A stretch of DNA of 64,000 nt from Verrucomicrobiaceae bacterium (GCA_016713245.1 JADJPM010000001.1:1240001-1304000), one strand, 5' to 3'; shown: positions 52,062 through 61,840, counted from the first letter of the stretch. Translations and numbers: made by a program. The notes: generated from the sequence alone by a model not told the origin.

Positions 52062-52643
52062 ATGAAACTGCTCCCGCTGCTCACCCTAATCGCGTTCGTC
52101 ATCCCGGTTCTGGCCGAAGACCTCCCTGTCCTCGCCGCGCCTGATTTCAAATCGCCTCTCGATGCCACCTGGAAGATCGCCCACGGCACTTACGAGCCGA
52201 AGGACGGCATGCTCGTCTGCGCCGAGAAGCCGGAGAACAAGCATGTGGCCGTGCTTTGGCATCAAGTGGGATGGAACAGCGGCCTCATCGAGTGCGAATT
52301 CCGGTTCGACGGTTCGAAAAGCCTCATCCTCGGCTGCGATGGCACGACGTCGAAAGGTCTCGCGCACATCGGCCGCATCGTGATTGGCCCGAAGATGATC
52401 AGCATCGCCGAGGACTCCGTGAAACCGAGCCACACCATCGCCAAAGCGCCCGCCGATCTCAAATCTGGCGTCTGGCACCGTCTGAGCATCGCGTGGAGCG
52501 GCGATCGCATCACGCTGAAAGTGAACGACCTCGCCATTGATGCCTCGCATACCTACCTCGCCAGTCCGAAGACACGCAGTTGGATCGCTGTCGGCGGTCA
52601 GACAGCCTCGATTCGTGGACTCAAAATCAGCGGCAAACCATGA
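52062..52643 (+). CDS. Exported beta-sandwich protein (DUF1080/LamG-like)
   Basis: A 193-residue protein with signal peptide MKLLPLLTLIAFVIPVLA. The mature chain (WKIAHGTYEPKDGMLVCAEK, LIECEFRFDGSKSLILGC, GVWHRLSIAWSGDRITLKVND) has the strand order of concanavalin-like DUF1080 domains, related in type to the 6491-7153 protein. The stop overlaps the sulfatase start (ATGA), so it is probably a carbohydrate-binding or -cleaving partner of the sulfatase. Confidence 0.78.
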   Translation: MKLLPLLTLIAFVIPVLAEDLPVLAAPDFKSPLDATWKIAHGTYEPKDGMLVCAEKPENKHVAVLWHQVGWNSGLIECEFRFDGSKSLILGCDGTTSKGLAHIGRIVIGPKMISIAEDSVKPSHTIAKAPADLKSGVWHRLSIAWSGDRITLKVNDLAIDASHTYLASPKTRSWIAVGGQTASIRGLKISGKP

Positions 52644-53962
52644 AGCATATCTTTTTCCTCCTTCTTCTCGTTCCGAGCCTGCTCGCTGCAGCTCCGCCGA
52701 ACTTCCTCATCATCCTCGCCGATGATCACGGCTATGGCGATGTCTCCGCCTATCATCCCTCCGATGTGCGCACACCGAACATCGACCGCATCGGCAGCGA
52801 GGGCATGCTCTTCACCGCGATGCGGGCCAACTGCACCGTGTGCTCGCCCTCGCGGGCGGCCTTGCTCACGGGGCGTTACGCGGACCGCGTGGGCGTGCCG
52901 GGAGTGATCCGCACGAAGCCGGAGGACTCCTGGGGCTACTTCAAACCGGGTGTGCCGACGCTGGCGGATGAATTGAAGAAAGCCGGCTATCACACCGGCA
53001 TCATCGGCAAGTGGCACCTTGGCCTCGAATCGCCCAACAAGCCCAACGAACGCGGTTTCGACCACTTCCACGGCTTCCTTGGCGACATGATGGACAGCTA
53101 CACCACGCACCTGCGCCATGGCATCAACTACATGCGGCTCAATCGCGAGGTCATCGAACCTCAAGGCCATGCCACGGAGCTTTTTACCGACTGGGCCGCC
53201 GACTACCTCCGCGAGCGTGCGAAGGCCGCGAAGCCCTTTTTCCTCTACCTCGCCTACAACGCCCCGCATTTCCCCATCGAGCCGCCCGCCGAATGGCTCG
53301 CGAAGGTCAAACAGCGTGCGCCGCAGCTCGATGAGAAGCGGGCGATGAACGTCGCCTTCGTCGAGCATCTCGATCACCACATTGGAAGAGTGCTCGATGT
53401 GCTCAAAGACACCGGTTTGGAGCAAAACACCGTCGTCGTCTTCAGCGCCGACAACGGCGGTTCCGTGTCGCACGCTCAAAACAACGAACCTTGGCGAGGC
53501 GGCAAGCAGGATCACTACGATGGCGGCCTGCGTGTGCCCTTCATGCTGCGCTGGCCGGCGCAAATCAAACCCGGCAGCCGCAGCGACTACCAAGGCCTCA
53601 ACTTTGATCTTTTCCCCACCTTCCTCGAACTCGCCGGCCTCAAGCCCTCGCCAGAACTCGACGCCGTGAGCCTCGTGCCTCTTCTCCAAGGTGGTAGCAT
53701 CACGAAGCCGCGAGATCTCTACTTCGTGCGTCGCGAAGGAGGCAAGACTTACGGCGGCAAGGACTACCAAGCCCTCATCCGCGGTGAATGGAAGCTCATG
53801 CAAAACGATCCCTTCAGCCCGCTCGAGCTCTACAATCTCCAAAACGATCCGCAGGAGCAGACCAACGTCGCCACGAAGGCCCCGAAAGTCTTCAACGAGC
53901 TCTCCACGAGCCTCCGTCAGCACATTCAGCGAGGCGGCAGCACGCCATGGCAAAAGCAGTAA
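52640..53962 (+). CDS. Exported sulfatase
   Basis: A 440-residue type I sulfatase. Signal peptide MKHIFFLLLLVPSLLAAA; N-terminal metal site NFLIILADDHGYGDVS; the formylglycine motif CSPSRAALLTGRY (about residues 74-86) with Cys as the residue to be converted; GIIGKWHLG; and VVVFSADNGG supplying the other metal ligands. It hydrolyses sulfate esters, most likely on polysaccharides, in the periplasm. It overlaps the DUF1080-like gene by 4 bases. A maturase (sulfatase-modifying enzyme) is not in the window. Confidence 0.95.
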   Translation: MKHIFFLLLLVPSLLAAAPPNFLIILADDHGYGDVSAYHPSDVRTPNIDRIGSEGMLFTAMRANCTVCSPSRAALLTGRYADRVGVPGVIRTKPEDSWGYFKPGVPTLADELKKAGYHTGIIGKWHLGLESPNKPNERGFDHFHGFLGDMMDSYTTHLRHGINYMRLNREVIEPQGHATELFTDWAADYLRERAKAAKPFFLYLAYNAPHFPIEPPAEWLAKVKQRAPQLDEKRAMNVAFVEHLDHHIGRVLDVLKDTGLEQNTVVVFSADNGGSVSHAQNNEPWRGGKQDHYDGGLRVPFMLRWPAQIKPGSRSDYQGLNFDLFPTFLELAGLKPSPELDAVSLVPLLQGGSITKPRDLYFVRREGGKTYGGKDYQALIRGEWKLMQNDPFSPLELYNLQNDPQEQTNVATKAPKVFNELSTSLRQHIQRGGSTPWQKQ

Positions 53963-54028
53963 AGCGCAAACACAGCGTATTGCTGTTCCCTTCATCATTC
54001 GTCATTCTGGTTTCGTCATTCCCTTCCC

Positions 54029-55171
54029 ATGCCCGCTTTCACCGATCCTTTCAAAGAAGCCCGCTCCGCCACTGGTGTGATGCAGTGCCCGTTTCACGGC
54101 GAGAACATCACCATGATCCTGCGCCATGAAGATGTGCGGAAAGCCGCGAAGGACTGGGAGACCTTCAGCTCGAACGTGCCCTTCCGCGTGCCGATTCCTT
54201 CCGAGGAAGACGTGCGCAGCATGCGCCAGCTCCCCATCGAGACCGATCCGCCGGAGCACGGCGATTACCGCGCCATCGCCGAGCCGTTTTTCACGCGCAC
54301 GAAAGAGCCCGAGATGATCGCCAAGGTCGAAAATCTCATCGGCGGAATGCTTGCCGAAGCGATGAAGCGCGAGAGCATCGAAATCGTGCATGACTTCGCT
54401 CTTCCCATTCAATCCAAAGCCCTCACCTACCTGCTCAATACCTCCGAAAAAGAGGCGGATACCTGGATTGGCTGGGGTATCCACGTCTTCAAAGTCACCA
54501 ACGGCGAGTTCAAGAAAGGCACCGTGCTCGAAGACTACCTCACGGCGAAGTTTGACGAGGCGGAAGCCAATCCCGGCGAGGACTTTTTCTCCGCCCTCGT
54601 GAAAGCCGAGTATCGCGGCCGCAAGCTCACGCGTGAAGAATGCATGGGCTACGCGAACCTCGCTTTCGCAGGCGGTCGCGACACGATCATCCTTACCATC
54701 GCCTGCGCCATCGGCTACCTCGCCGAGCATCCCGAGGCGCTCGAATACCTCCGCGAGGATCCCAAACGCATCACCTTGGCCAGCGAGGAGTTTTTCCGTG
54801 TCTTCATGCCGCTCACACACATCGGCCGCGTCTGCCCGAAGGACACCGACGTGAACGGCGTCACGGTGAAAGCCGGCGAGCGCATCTCGCTGTGCTGGTC
54901 CTCGGCCAATTTTGACGAGACCGCCTTCCCGCAGGCCGATGAAGTGCGTCTCGACCGCAAACCGAACCCGCACCTCAGCTTTGGCTTTGGTACCCACCTC
55001 TGCCTCGGCGCCCCGCATGCACGCCTGATCCTGCGCACGCTGCTGAAGTTCTGCTGTGACCACGTGAAACGCTTCCACCTCATCCACGCCACCGAACGCG
55101 TCGAGCACGAAGCCAACTTCGACCGCACCCTCGGCTACGACTCGCTCGTGGTGAAGCTGGAGGCCTTGTGA
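54029..55171 (+). CDS. Cytochrome P450
   Basis: A 380-residue soluble bacterial P450. The haem-binding loop LSFGFGTHLCLGAPHAR (Cys ligand), the I-helix FAGGRDTIIL (Thr present) and the K-helix EEFFR (ExxR) are all there; PIETDPPEHGDYRAIAEPFF is the usual substrate-recognition/meander start. It needs ferredoxin and reductase, neither of which is next to it. Position after sulfatase suggests a catabolic or demethylating role; that is inference. Confidence 0.93.
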   Translation: MPAFTDPFKEARSATGVMQCPFHGENITMILRHEDVRKAAKDWETFSSNVPFRVPIPSEEDVRSMRQLPIETDPPEHGDYRAIAEPFFTRTKEPEMIAKVENLIGGMLAEAMKRESIEIVHDFALPIQSKALTYLLNTSEKEADTWIGWGIHVFKVTNGEFKKGTVLEDYLTAKFDEAEANPGEDFFSALVKAEYRGRKLTREECMGYANLAFAGGRDTIILTIACAIGYLAEHPEALEYLREDPKRITLASEEFFRVFMPLTHIGRVCPKDTDVNGVTVKAGERISLCWSSANFDETAFPQADEVRLDRKPNPHLSFGFGTHLCLGAPHARLILRTLLKFCCDHVKRFHLIHATERVEHEANFDRTLGYDSLVVKLEAL

Positions 55172-55182
55172 CGGGGGCGTCG

Positions 55183-56232
55183 CTACGGCATTTTCACACC
55201 CGTGAGTTCAAAAAGGTTCTTCGGCTGCGACCGCTTGCCCTTCGCGACTTCGCCGATGAGGCGTTGCAGGGTCTGGTTCACCGGGTCTTTGGGATTTCGT
55301 CGTAGGGCCGCCTGAATCGTGGTTTCAGCCTCCTTGATCCGACCATCGATCAGATAGGCGACGGCGAGATTGCCGATCAATTCAGGGCTGTTCGGCTCGC
55401 ATCCGACGGCATATTCGGAGACTCGCGCCGCCTCGGCTCCTTTTCCGAGTTCGAGGCAGATGCCGCTCAACTCCCTCGGGATCACGGTTTCCTCCTTCTC
55501 GTGCTCAAAGGCCTTCATAAGCCACTCGTAGGCACGGTCGGAGCGTCCCAGCGCATGCCACGCCTTGCCCAGCAGCCAGCAGATGCGCCAGTTGCCCGGT
55601 GCCTTGTCGTCGATGATTTCGAGCATTTCGATGGCGCGGTTCAAGACGACTGCTTTTGACGCATCGACTGGCGAGCCTGGGTTGCGCAGGTTGGCGGTCA
55701 CCATCGGCCCGGCCTTATCGAAAAGCTCCTCCAGCGGAGGCCCGGTGCGCCCCACATAGACCTCCTTGCCGCTCACCGTGTCCCAAAACACCTGCACATG
55801 GCCTTCATTGCGCAGGAACCGCAGTCGGCGCATTGCTTCTTCCTTCGTAGCATAGGTCAGGGTTTCCTCATCGGGGTTCCAGCCAGTCGGGCCGACTATG
55901 GTCTCCACTCGCTCGCCCTTTAGCCATGCGATGCATGCCTTTTGGTAACGGCCGACTTGCAGCCATTCGCACGGAGGACGCGTCAGACCTTCCATCGCGT
56001 CACAGATCACCGCATCGCTTCCATCACGCACCTCCAGGCCTAGGCTTCCCAGTTCGTTGAGATACTCCGCCGCGTCTTGATCGACCATGAAGCCCACGCG
56101 GGACAGCACACCGTCCGTACAGAACGTGCCGTTAGGAATATTCGCCTGAAAAGTTTCCTCGCCGCCCGGATAGCGGCCCTGAACCGCCTCGTTTCGCACA
56201 ACGACCGTGAATGCTTCGATGACTATTGCCAT
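55183..56232 (-). CDS. TPR-repeat protein (349 aa)
   Basis: The first half (about 1-170) is an unassigned mixed alpha/beta domain (MAIVIEAFTVVVRNEAVQGRYPGG, EWLQVGRYQKACIAWLKG). The second half has TPR-like helix pairs: NWRICWLLGKAWHALGRSDRAYEWLMKAF, GICLELGKGAEAARVSEYAVG, LIGNLAVAYLIDGRIKEAETTI. Cytoplasmic. It converges on the P450 gene (11-base gap) and is divergent from the DUF1592 gene. Probably a protein-binding scaffold. Confidence 0.82.
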   Translation of the reverse strand: MAIVIEAFTVVVRNEAVQGRYPGGEETFQANIPNGTFCTDGVLSRVGFMVDQDAAEYLNELGSLGLEVRDGSDAVICDAMEGLTRPPCEWLQVGRYQKACIAWLKGERVETIVGPTGWNPDEETLTYATKEEAMRRLRFLRNEGHVQVFWDTVSGKEVYVGRTGPPLEELFDKAGPMVTANLRNPGSPVDASKAVVLNRAIEMLEIIDDKAPGNWRICWLLGKAWHALGRSDRAYEWLMKAFEHEKEETVIPRELSGICLELGKGAEAARVSEYAVGCEPNSPELIGNLAVAYLIDGRIKEAETTIQAALRRNPKDPVNQTLQRLIGEVAKGKRSQPKNLFELTGVKMP

Positions 56233-56338
56233 ATCTCATGCTGGCATTTCTCCCCATCTGCGTCCAGATCGGAAAACGTCACCGATCAGGGATCACAGTG
56301 AAAGAGCCAGCCGCTCGTCCGTAGTAGCTCGCTCCCCC

Positions 56339-59026
56339 ATGCGTCGCCTTTTCGTCCTTCTTGTCCCTTCCGTCCTTCTCGCTGCGGATCCGGCGATGCC
56401 GGAGAAACACCGCGCCTTGTTCAAAGAGCACTGCGTGAGCTGTCATGGGCCGGAGAAGCAGAAAGGGAAGTTCCGGGTCGATGATCTGCCGCTTTCGATC
56501 ACGAATGTCGAAATCGCCGAGAAGTGGCAGAAGGTGCTGAATGCGATGAATTCGGGCGACATGCCGCCGGAGGACGAAAAACAGCCTCCAAGTGCCGCGA
56601 AGGCGGATTTACTCGATGATCTGGCGAATGTGATGGTCGCGGCGCGGCGGAGCCTTGGCGATCAAAAGGGCGTCATCACGATGCGGCGGCTGAATCGTCG
56701 CGAATACAAAAACACGCTGCGGGAGCTGCTCGGCGTGGAGATCAATGTGGCGGAGCTTCCACCGGATGGTGGCTCGGGGGCGTTTGATACCGTGGGCTCG
56801 AACCTCTTCATGTCGGCGAACCAGATCGAGCAGTATCAGGCGCTCGGTCGTGAGGCGCTGGAGGAGGCGTTTGCATGGCAGACGGCGGCTAGCGTGACGA
56901 AGAAGCTGCATTACGAAGGCGAAACGACGACGCCGAAGGTGAAGGACTTTGTGAAGTATCAAATCGATGCCCGCGAACGTGCGCAGAAGTGGGTGAAGGC
57001 CGTCGATGACGCCGCGGCGAAGCCGGAGAACAAGGAGATCGTCGCCAAGATCCAAGAGGAGGTGAAGAACAATGTATCGCGCCTCCGCCGCGAGTGGGCC
57101 CGCATCCCCGGTGCCCCAAATCCGCGCACGTTTGGCTTTGATAAGAAGGGCGAGAACGATGCCGACCTCGCGAACGATTCGCTGGGCGCAGGTTGGTTGA
57201 AGTATCACGAGTATTACACGCAAATGCCCGACGTGGATCGGGGGGCGTATCTCGGCACGCAGACGCGGCATCCGGCGGAGCTGAACGTTAACTACATCGA
57301 GCTGCTCGTGCCTTTTGACTGGCCGGTCGGCGATTACATCGTCCGCGTGCGAGCGGCGGCGGTGAAGGACGCGCCTGCGGAGCGTCGCTTTCTCGATTTC
57401 GGCATTCATGCCCGCACGGGCAAGGTGCTGAATACTTACGAGATCACCGGCACGATGGAAAACCCGCAGACCATCGAGATCCCGCTCACACTGACGCGAG
57501 CGAACCTGACGCGAGAGAATCGCTCGCTCTTCTTTCGTGAAAAAGGCAGTTGGGACACCAACGAAGAAGGCAATCGCAAACGTGCCGAGGCCGTGAAGCG
57601 CAACGGCATCGGCCCCGAACTCGTGCTTTGGGTGGACTGGATCGAGGTCGAGCGTGTGCCGAATGCCGCGAAGCCCGTGCCGCCCGGTTTTGCCGCGTTG
57701 AAACTGCCGCTCGATGACAAATCGCCCGCGCCCGCCTCTGCCGAACTGCGTGCGGCCTTCGAACGCTTCGCCACCGAGGCCTTTCGCGGCACCGCGCCGC
57801 CTGCGGACTATCTGGATCGCTTGATGCGCCTCTACGACGTGCGCCGCAAAGCCGGTGACAAGCCCGTGGCCGCGCTGAAGGAGACGCTCTCCGTCGTGCT
57901 GGCCTCGCCGATGTTTCTCTACCTGGCAGAAAGTAGTTTGAGCTTTAGCTCAACTCAGGAATCAGAGATTGGGCTGAAGCCCAAGCCACTTTCAAATGCG
58001 GAACTCGCCACACGACTCTCGTATTTCCTCTGGAGCGCCCCGCCGGATGCTGAACTGCGCCAAAGCGATCTCTCGAAGCCCGAGGTGCTCGCCGCGCAAA
58101 CGAATCGCCTGCTCGATGATTCGCGCTCGGAGGGCTTCTTGACGGCGTTTGTGCATCAATGGCTCGGATTGGATCGCATCGACTTCTTTGAGGTGAATCG
58201 GGCGCTGTATCCGCGCTTTGACACCGGCACGAAGGTCGCGGCCAAAGGCGAGATCCACGAAACCATCGCGCACATCCTCAAACACAACGCCAGCCTGCGT
58301 GATCTGCTCAAAGCCGACTACGTCGTCATCAATCGCGTGCTCGCCCACTACTACGGCATCCACGGCGTGAAGGGTGAAGGCTATGAGAAGGTGTCGCTGC
58401 CGAAGGACTCGCCGCGCGGCGGCTTGCTCGGCATGGCGGCCATTCATTTCATGGGCGGCAATGGCGAGCGCACCAGCCCCGTCGAGCGCGGCGCGTGGGT
58501 GCTGCGCAAGCTCCTGCACGATCCACCACCGCCTGCTCCTGCCAACGTGCCCGCCATCACGCGACTCGCCGGCAAGGTGCTCACCACGCAGGAGCGCTTG
58601 CTCGCGCATCAGGAGGATCCGCAATGCGCCAGTTGCCATCGCAAGATCGATCCCATCGGCTTCGGTTTGGAAAACTTCGACGCCGCCGGCCAATGGCGCA
58701 CCGAGGACAGTTACACCGCCCTCGACGCCAACGGCAAACCCGACCCCAAGAGCACCAAGCGCTGGCCCATCCAGCCCGCCGCCGCCTTCTTCAAAGGCCC
58801 ATCCTTCACCGACTTCTTCGCCCTCCGCGACATTATCGCCAGCAAGTCCAACGCCTTCGCCCGCAGCTTCAGCGAAGCCTTGATCGAGTTCGCGTTAGGC
58901 AGGCCGATCGGCTTCCGCGACGAGCCGCTGATCGATGCAATGATCACCCAAGCCGGGAAGAAGGACCTCGCGATGCGCGAATTCATTCACGCGCTGGTCA
59001 GCAGCAAGGAGTTCCACACGAAGTAG
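56339..59026 (+). CDS. Exported PVC-type haem protein with DUF1587/1592/1588/1585 domains (895 aa), repeat insert in DUF1592/1595 part
   Basis: Signal peptide MRRLFVLLVPSVLLAA, then a cytochrome c-like site EHCVSCHGPEKQKGKFR (residues 32-36 CVSCH), a DUF1587 stretch MRRLNRREYKNTLRELLGVE, DUF1592/1595 (LSNAELATRLSYFLWSAPPDAEL), DUF1588 with a second haem site DPQCASCHRKIDPIGFGLENFD, and DUF1585 at the end. The family is a planctomycete/verrucomicrobial hallmark of unknown function, probably periplasmic redox or polymer processing. Codons 531-552 are a REP-like palindrome read as ESSLSFSSTQESEIGLKPKP. A paralogue follows 55 bases downstream. Confidence 0.92.
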   Translation: MRRLFVLLVPSVLLAADPAMPEKHRALFKEHCVSCHGPEKQKGKFRVDDLPLSITNVEIAEKWQKVLNAMNSGDMPPEDEKQPPSAAKADLLDDLANVMVAARRSLGDQKGVITMRRLNRREYKNTLRELLGVEINVAELPPDGGSGAFDTVGSNLFMSANQIEQYQALGREALEEAFAWQTAASVTKKLHYEGETTTPKVKDFVKYQIDARERAQKWVKAVDDAAAKPENKEIVAKIQEEVKNNVSRLRREWARIPGAPNPRTFGFDKKGENDADLANDSLGAGWLKYHEYYTQMPDVDRGAYLGTQTRHPAELNVNYIELLVPFDWPVGDYIVRVRAAAVKDAPAERRFLDFGIHARTGKVLNTYEITGTMENPQTIEIPLTLTRANLTRENRSLFFREKGSWDTNEEGNRKRAEAVKRNGIGPELVLWVDWIEVERVPNAAKPVPPGFAALKLPLDDKSPAPASAELRAAFERFATEAFRGTAPPADYLDRLMRLYDVRRKAGDKPVAALKETLSVVLASPMFLYLAESSLSFSSTQESEIGLKPKPLSNAELATRLSYFLWSAPPDAELRQSDLSKPEVLAAQTNRLLDDSRSEGFLTAFVHQWLGLDRIDFFEVNRALYPRFDTGTKVAAKGEIHETIAHILKHNASLRDLLKADYVVINRVLAHYYGIHGVKGEGYEKVSLPKDSPRGGLLGMAAIHFMGGNGERTSPVERGAWVLRKLLHDPPPPAPANVPAITRLAGKVLTTQERLLAHQEDPQCASCHRKIDPIGFGLENFDAAGQWRTEDSYTALDANGKPDPKSTKRWPIQPAAAFFKGPSFTDFFALRDIIASKSNAFARSFSEALIEFALGRPIGFRDEPLIDAMITQAGKKDLAMREFIHALVSSKEFHTK
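57929..57993. repeat. REP-like double hairpin, TTGGGCTTTAGCCCAA family, in frame in the first DUF1592 gene
   Basis: Left arm 57929-57953 contains TTGAGCT-TT-AGCTCAA, right arm 57969-57993 contains TTGGGCT-GA-AGCCCAA; the two arms are inverted copies (GAAAGT...ACTTTC at the ends). It is read as an extra segment of the protein. The same element lies at 63743-63797, directly before a RAYT gene. Confidence 0.9.
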
Positions 59027-59081
59027 GCGGGGGCACTTTGACTCTGTCAGGATTCACCTTCACCTCGCGTTACCCGAGGAC

Positions 59082-61808
59082 ATGAGATTTCCGACGCTTG
59101 CGATGATCCTGCTGACCAGCTCCGCGATGGGGGCGGATTTTCGTGGCTTCTTGGAGGCGCATTGCCTGGAGTGTCATGATAGTGAGATGAAGAAGGGCGA
59201 CATTGATTTGTCGTCGTTCACAGATGAAGCGGCGGTGATGCGGGATCGCTCGATCTGGCGCTCGGTGTTTGAAAAGATCGAGTCGCATCAGATGCCGCCG
59301 CCGAAGCAGAAATCGCAGCCGACCGAGGCGCAGCGGCAGGAGCTCATGGCGTGGATCATGGACATCGCGGGGCGGCCTGATCCGGAGCTCGGCGTGGCGG
59401 ATCCGGGGAATCCGGTGCTGCGGCGGCTGACGCGGCTGGAATACAACAACACGGTGCGCGACCTCTTTGAGCTGCCGATGGATGTGTTCATGTTTCCGGA
59501 ACGGCTGCCGATTTCGAGCAAGGCCTACTTTCAGCCGCAAAAGGGCTCGCTGGGCGATTCGGTCGAGGTGCCGGTGCGTGAGTATGGACTGAAATATCCG
59601 GTGCTGCTGCCGGAGCTCGGTTTGCCTGGCGAAAACCGCGCGGAGCATGGCTATCGCAATCGCGGCGAAGCGATGAATCTCTCGCCGATGCTGCTGGAGC
59701 AGTATTTGAGCGCGGCGCGTGACATTGTGAGCAGTCCGAAGCTGCCGCAGCTCAGCGCGGTGTTTCGCTCGCTCATTCATGATCCCGCGAAGCCGCTGAA
59801 GGCCGCGCCGGTGATTGAGGAAGGTGAAGCGAACACATGGACCGCATCGAAGGAGTTCGCGCCGAATCTGAATCTGCCGTTTCAGGCCAAGGACGGCGCG
59901 GTTTCGACGCTGGATTACCAATTTCGCTTCGCGATGCAGACCGCGGTCGCGGAGGGCACGGGCGGCGTGTGGGACGCGACGGGCCGCAGCACCGTGGTGA
60001 AGGCCGGCGAGGCGATTCGCGTGCTTTTTGGCGCCAAAACGCTGCGCATCACCTCGCCGCAGGATGTGTGGATCGCAGGCTTTTCCACAGCGGGCGAGAC
60101 CTCGGGCGAATCGCTCTTCACGAATCACGAAAAGCAGCAAAAAGTGCTCACGCTCGACTTTGAGATCGAAAACGGAGCCGCGGGCGAAGGCATCACCGAG
60201 TTGGCGGTGTGTGCGCTGAGTCGCGCGAAGGAATCGGGTAAGGTCACGCTCACCGCGCACTTCAGCGGCGGCGGCAGTTCGGCGCTCTCGCATGCGCTCA
60301 TCACGGGCGAGGGCGTGGGGAATACCTTCTTCGCGTTCCGTTCGCCGAAGAATGAGCACATCGTGCGTCTCACGCTCGATGGCTCGAAGTTCAGTGGAAA
60401 CTACGTGCTCTTCGATGATCTCGCCTTTCTCACGGATGGCGCCACGGCGGTTGCCACAGCGCCTGCAGCCGTGCCGGAGAAGAAAATGTCGTCGCGTGAG
60501 AAACGGGCCGCTGCACGCGAACGACTCGCGGGCTTTGTGACACGGGCTTTTCGTCGTCCGGTCGAGGCGAAGACCATCGAGCGCTATGTCGAGGTGTTTG
60601 ACGAGGCACTGGATCGCGATCTGCCGTTTGAAGAAGCGATGAAGGCGGCTCTCGCGGCCGTTTTGGCCTCGCCGGAGTTTTTGTATCTCAGCGAAACGGG
60701 AGTCGGACGCGGCAGCGTGAAGCCGCTCGCGAATCACGAGATGGCATCGCGGCTCGCCTACTTTTTGTGGTCCGCGCCGCCGGATGACGAGTTGATGAGC
60801 GCGAACTTGAGCGATCCCGCCGTGATGGAGGCGCAGACGCGTCGTCTGCTGCGTGATGCACGAGTGCGTGAGCTGAGCGAGTCGTTTGCCACGCAGTGGT
60901 TGCGTCTCGACCAGCTCATGACGGCGAAACCGGACCCGAAGCTCTTCAAAAGCTTCTACAGCGGCCCGCAGGGCAAGGTCACGCTGCATGGCTCGATGCT
61001 GGTGGAGGCGCTGCTGCTGTTTGAAACCGTGCTCGTCGAGGATCGCAGCATTCTCGATCTGCTCGCTGCCGACTACACCTGGCTCAACGGCCGTCTCGCC
61101 AAGCTTTACGACATCGACGCGGCCACACTCGCCAAAACGACGAACAGCAACGTGCTCATCGACGCCAAACAAAACTCCAAATGGCTCCGCGTGCCGCTGA
61201 AGGACACGCGACGCGGCGGCTACATGACCATGGCCGGCCCGCTCACCGTCACCTCACTGCCGGTGCGAACCAGCCCGGTGAAACGCGGCGCATGGCTGCT
61301 GGAGACGCTTTTCAATCGCCCGCCGCAGGAGCCGAAGGTCGCCTTCGCGCTCAAAGACGAGCCGCAGTCGCAAACCGCGCCGCAAACCGTGCGCGAGCGC
61401 TTTGAGCAGCATCGCCACAAGCCCGCGTGCTTCTCCTGCCATGTGCGACTCGATCCCCCGGGCTTCGCCTTGGAGCGCTTCGATGCCATCGGCGCGTGGC
61501 GTGACAAAGACGGCTCGCAGCCCGTCGATGCCCGCGCCGAGTGGCACGGCACCGCCTTCGATGGCCCCGCCGAATACAAGGCCCTCCTCGCGAAGCATCC
61601 GCACGAGTTCACCCGCGGCTTCATCGAGCATCTCCTCAGTTACGCGCTGGGTCGCCAGCTTGAGGTTTATGACATGCCCATCGTCGCGCAGATCGAAGCA
61701 GCCGCCGAGGCGGATGGCTGGAAGTTCAGCCACATCATCTTTGAGATCGCCAAGTCGTATCCGTTTCGGAACGTGAGACAGACACTCCTGTCTGTCCCTT
61801 CTAGATAA
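59082..61808 (+). CDS. Exported PVC-type haem protein, DUF1587/1592/1588/1585, paralogue (908 aa)
   Basis: Signal peptide MRFPTLAMILLTSSAMGA, haem site AHCLECHDSEMKKGDIDLSS, DUF1587 (RRLTRLEYNNTVRDLFELPM), a large central region, DUF1592/1595 (HEMASRLAYFLWSAPPDDEL), DUF1588 with second haem site KPACFSCHVRLDPPGFALERFD, and DUF1585. It is weakly similar in layout to the preceding gene, so an old tandem duplication is likely. The last codons (NVRQTLLSVPSR, stop 61806-61808) come from the AGACACTCCTGTCT-family REP that flanks the downstream RAYT gene; the natural end was probably at or just after SYPFRN. Confidence 0.92.
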   Translation: MRFPTLAMILLTSSAMGADFRGFLEAHCLECHDSEMKKGDIDLSSFTDEAAVMRDRSIWRSVFEKIESHQMPPPKQKSQPTEAQRQELMAWIMDIAGRPDPELGVADPGNPVLRRLTRLEYNNTVRDLFELPMDVFMFPERLPISSKAYFQPQKGSLGDSVEVPVREYGLKYPVLLPELGLPGENRAEHGYRNRGEAMNLSPMLLEQYLSAARDIVSSPKLPQLSAVFRSLIHDPAKPLKAAPVIEEGEANTWTASKEFAPNLNLPFQAKDGAVSTLDYQFRFAMQTAVAEGTGGVWDATGRSTVVKAGEAIRVLFGAKTLRITSPQDVWIAGFSTAGETSGESLFTNHEKQQKVLTLDFEIENGAAGEGITELAVCALSRAKESGKVTLTAHFSGGGSSALSHALITGEGVGNTFFAFRSPKNEHIVRLTLDGSKFSGNYVLFDDLAFLTDGATAVATAPAAVPEKKMSSREKRAAARERLAGFVTRAFRRPVEAKTIERYVEVFDEALDRDLPFEEAMKAALAAVLASPEFLYLSETGVGRGSVKPLANHEMASRLAYFLWSAPPDDELMSANLSDPAVMEAQTRRLLRDARVRELSESFATQWLRLDQLMTAKPDPKLFKSFYSGPQGKVTLHGSMLVEALLLFETVLVEDRSILDLLAADYTWLNGRLAKLYDIDAATLAKTTNSNVLIDAKQNSKWLRVPLKDTRRGGYMTMAGPLTVTSLPVRTSPVKRGAWLLETLFNRPPQEPKVAFALKDEPQSQTAPQTVRERFEQHRHKPACFSCHVRLDPPGFALERFDAIGAWRDKDGSQPVDARAEWHGTAFDGPAEYKALLAKHPHEFTRGFIEHLLSYALGRQLEVYDMPIVAQIEAAAEADGWKFSHIIFEIAKSYPFRNVRQTLLSVPSR

Positions 61809-61832
61809 AACAGACAAGAGTGTCTGTTTCAC
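61773..61832. repeat. REP-like double hairpin, AGACACTCCTGTCT family (copy A, 5' of RAYT)
   Basis: GTGAGACAGACACTCCTGTC begins the left arm (61773-61795); AACAGACAAGAGTGTCTGTT begins the right arm (61809-61832). Each arm holds a small hairpin and the arms are inverted copies. It supplies the last 11 codons and the stop of the DUF1592 gene and ends 8 bases before the RAYT ATG. Confidence 0.9.
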
Positions 61833-61840
61833 CCCAAACC

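Noticed and set aside
59070..61172. 700-codon minus-strand frame opposite the second DUF1592 gene
   Set aside because: Arg/His-rich shadow; both haem motifs are on the plus strand.
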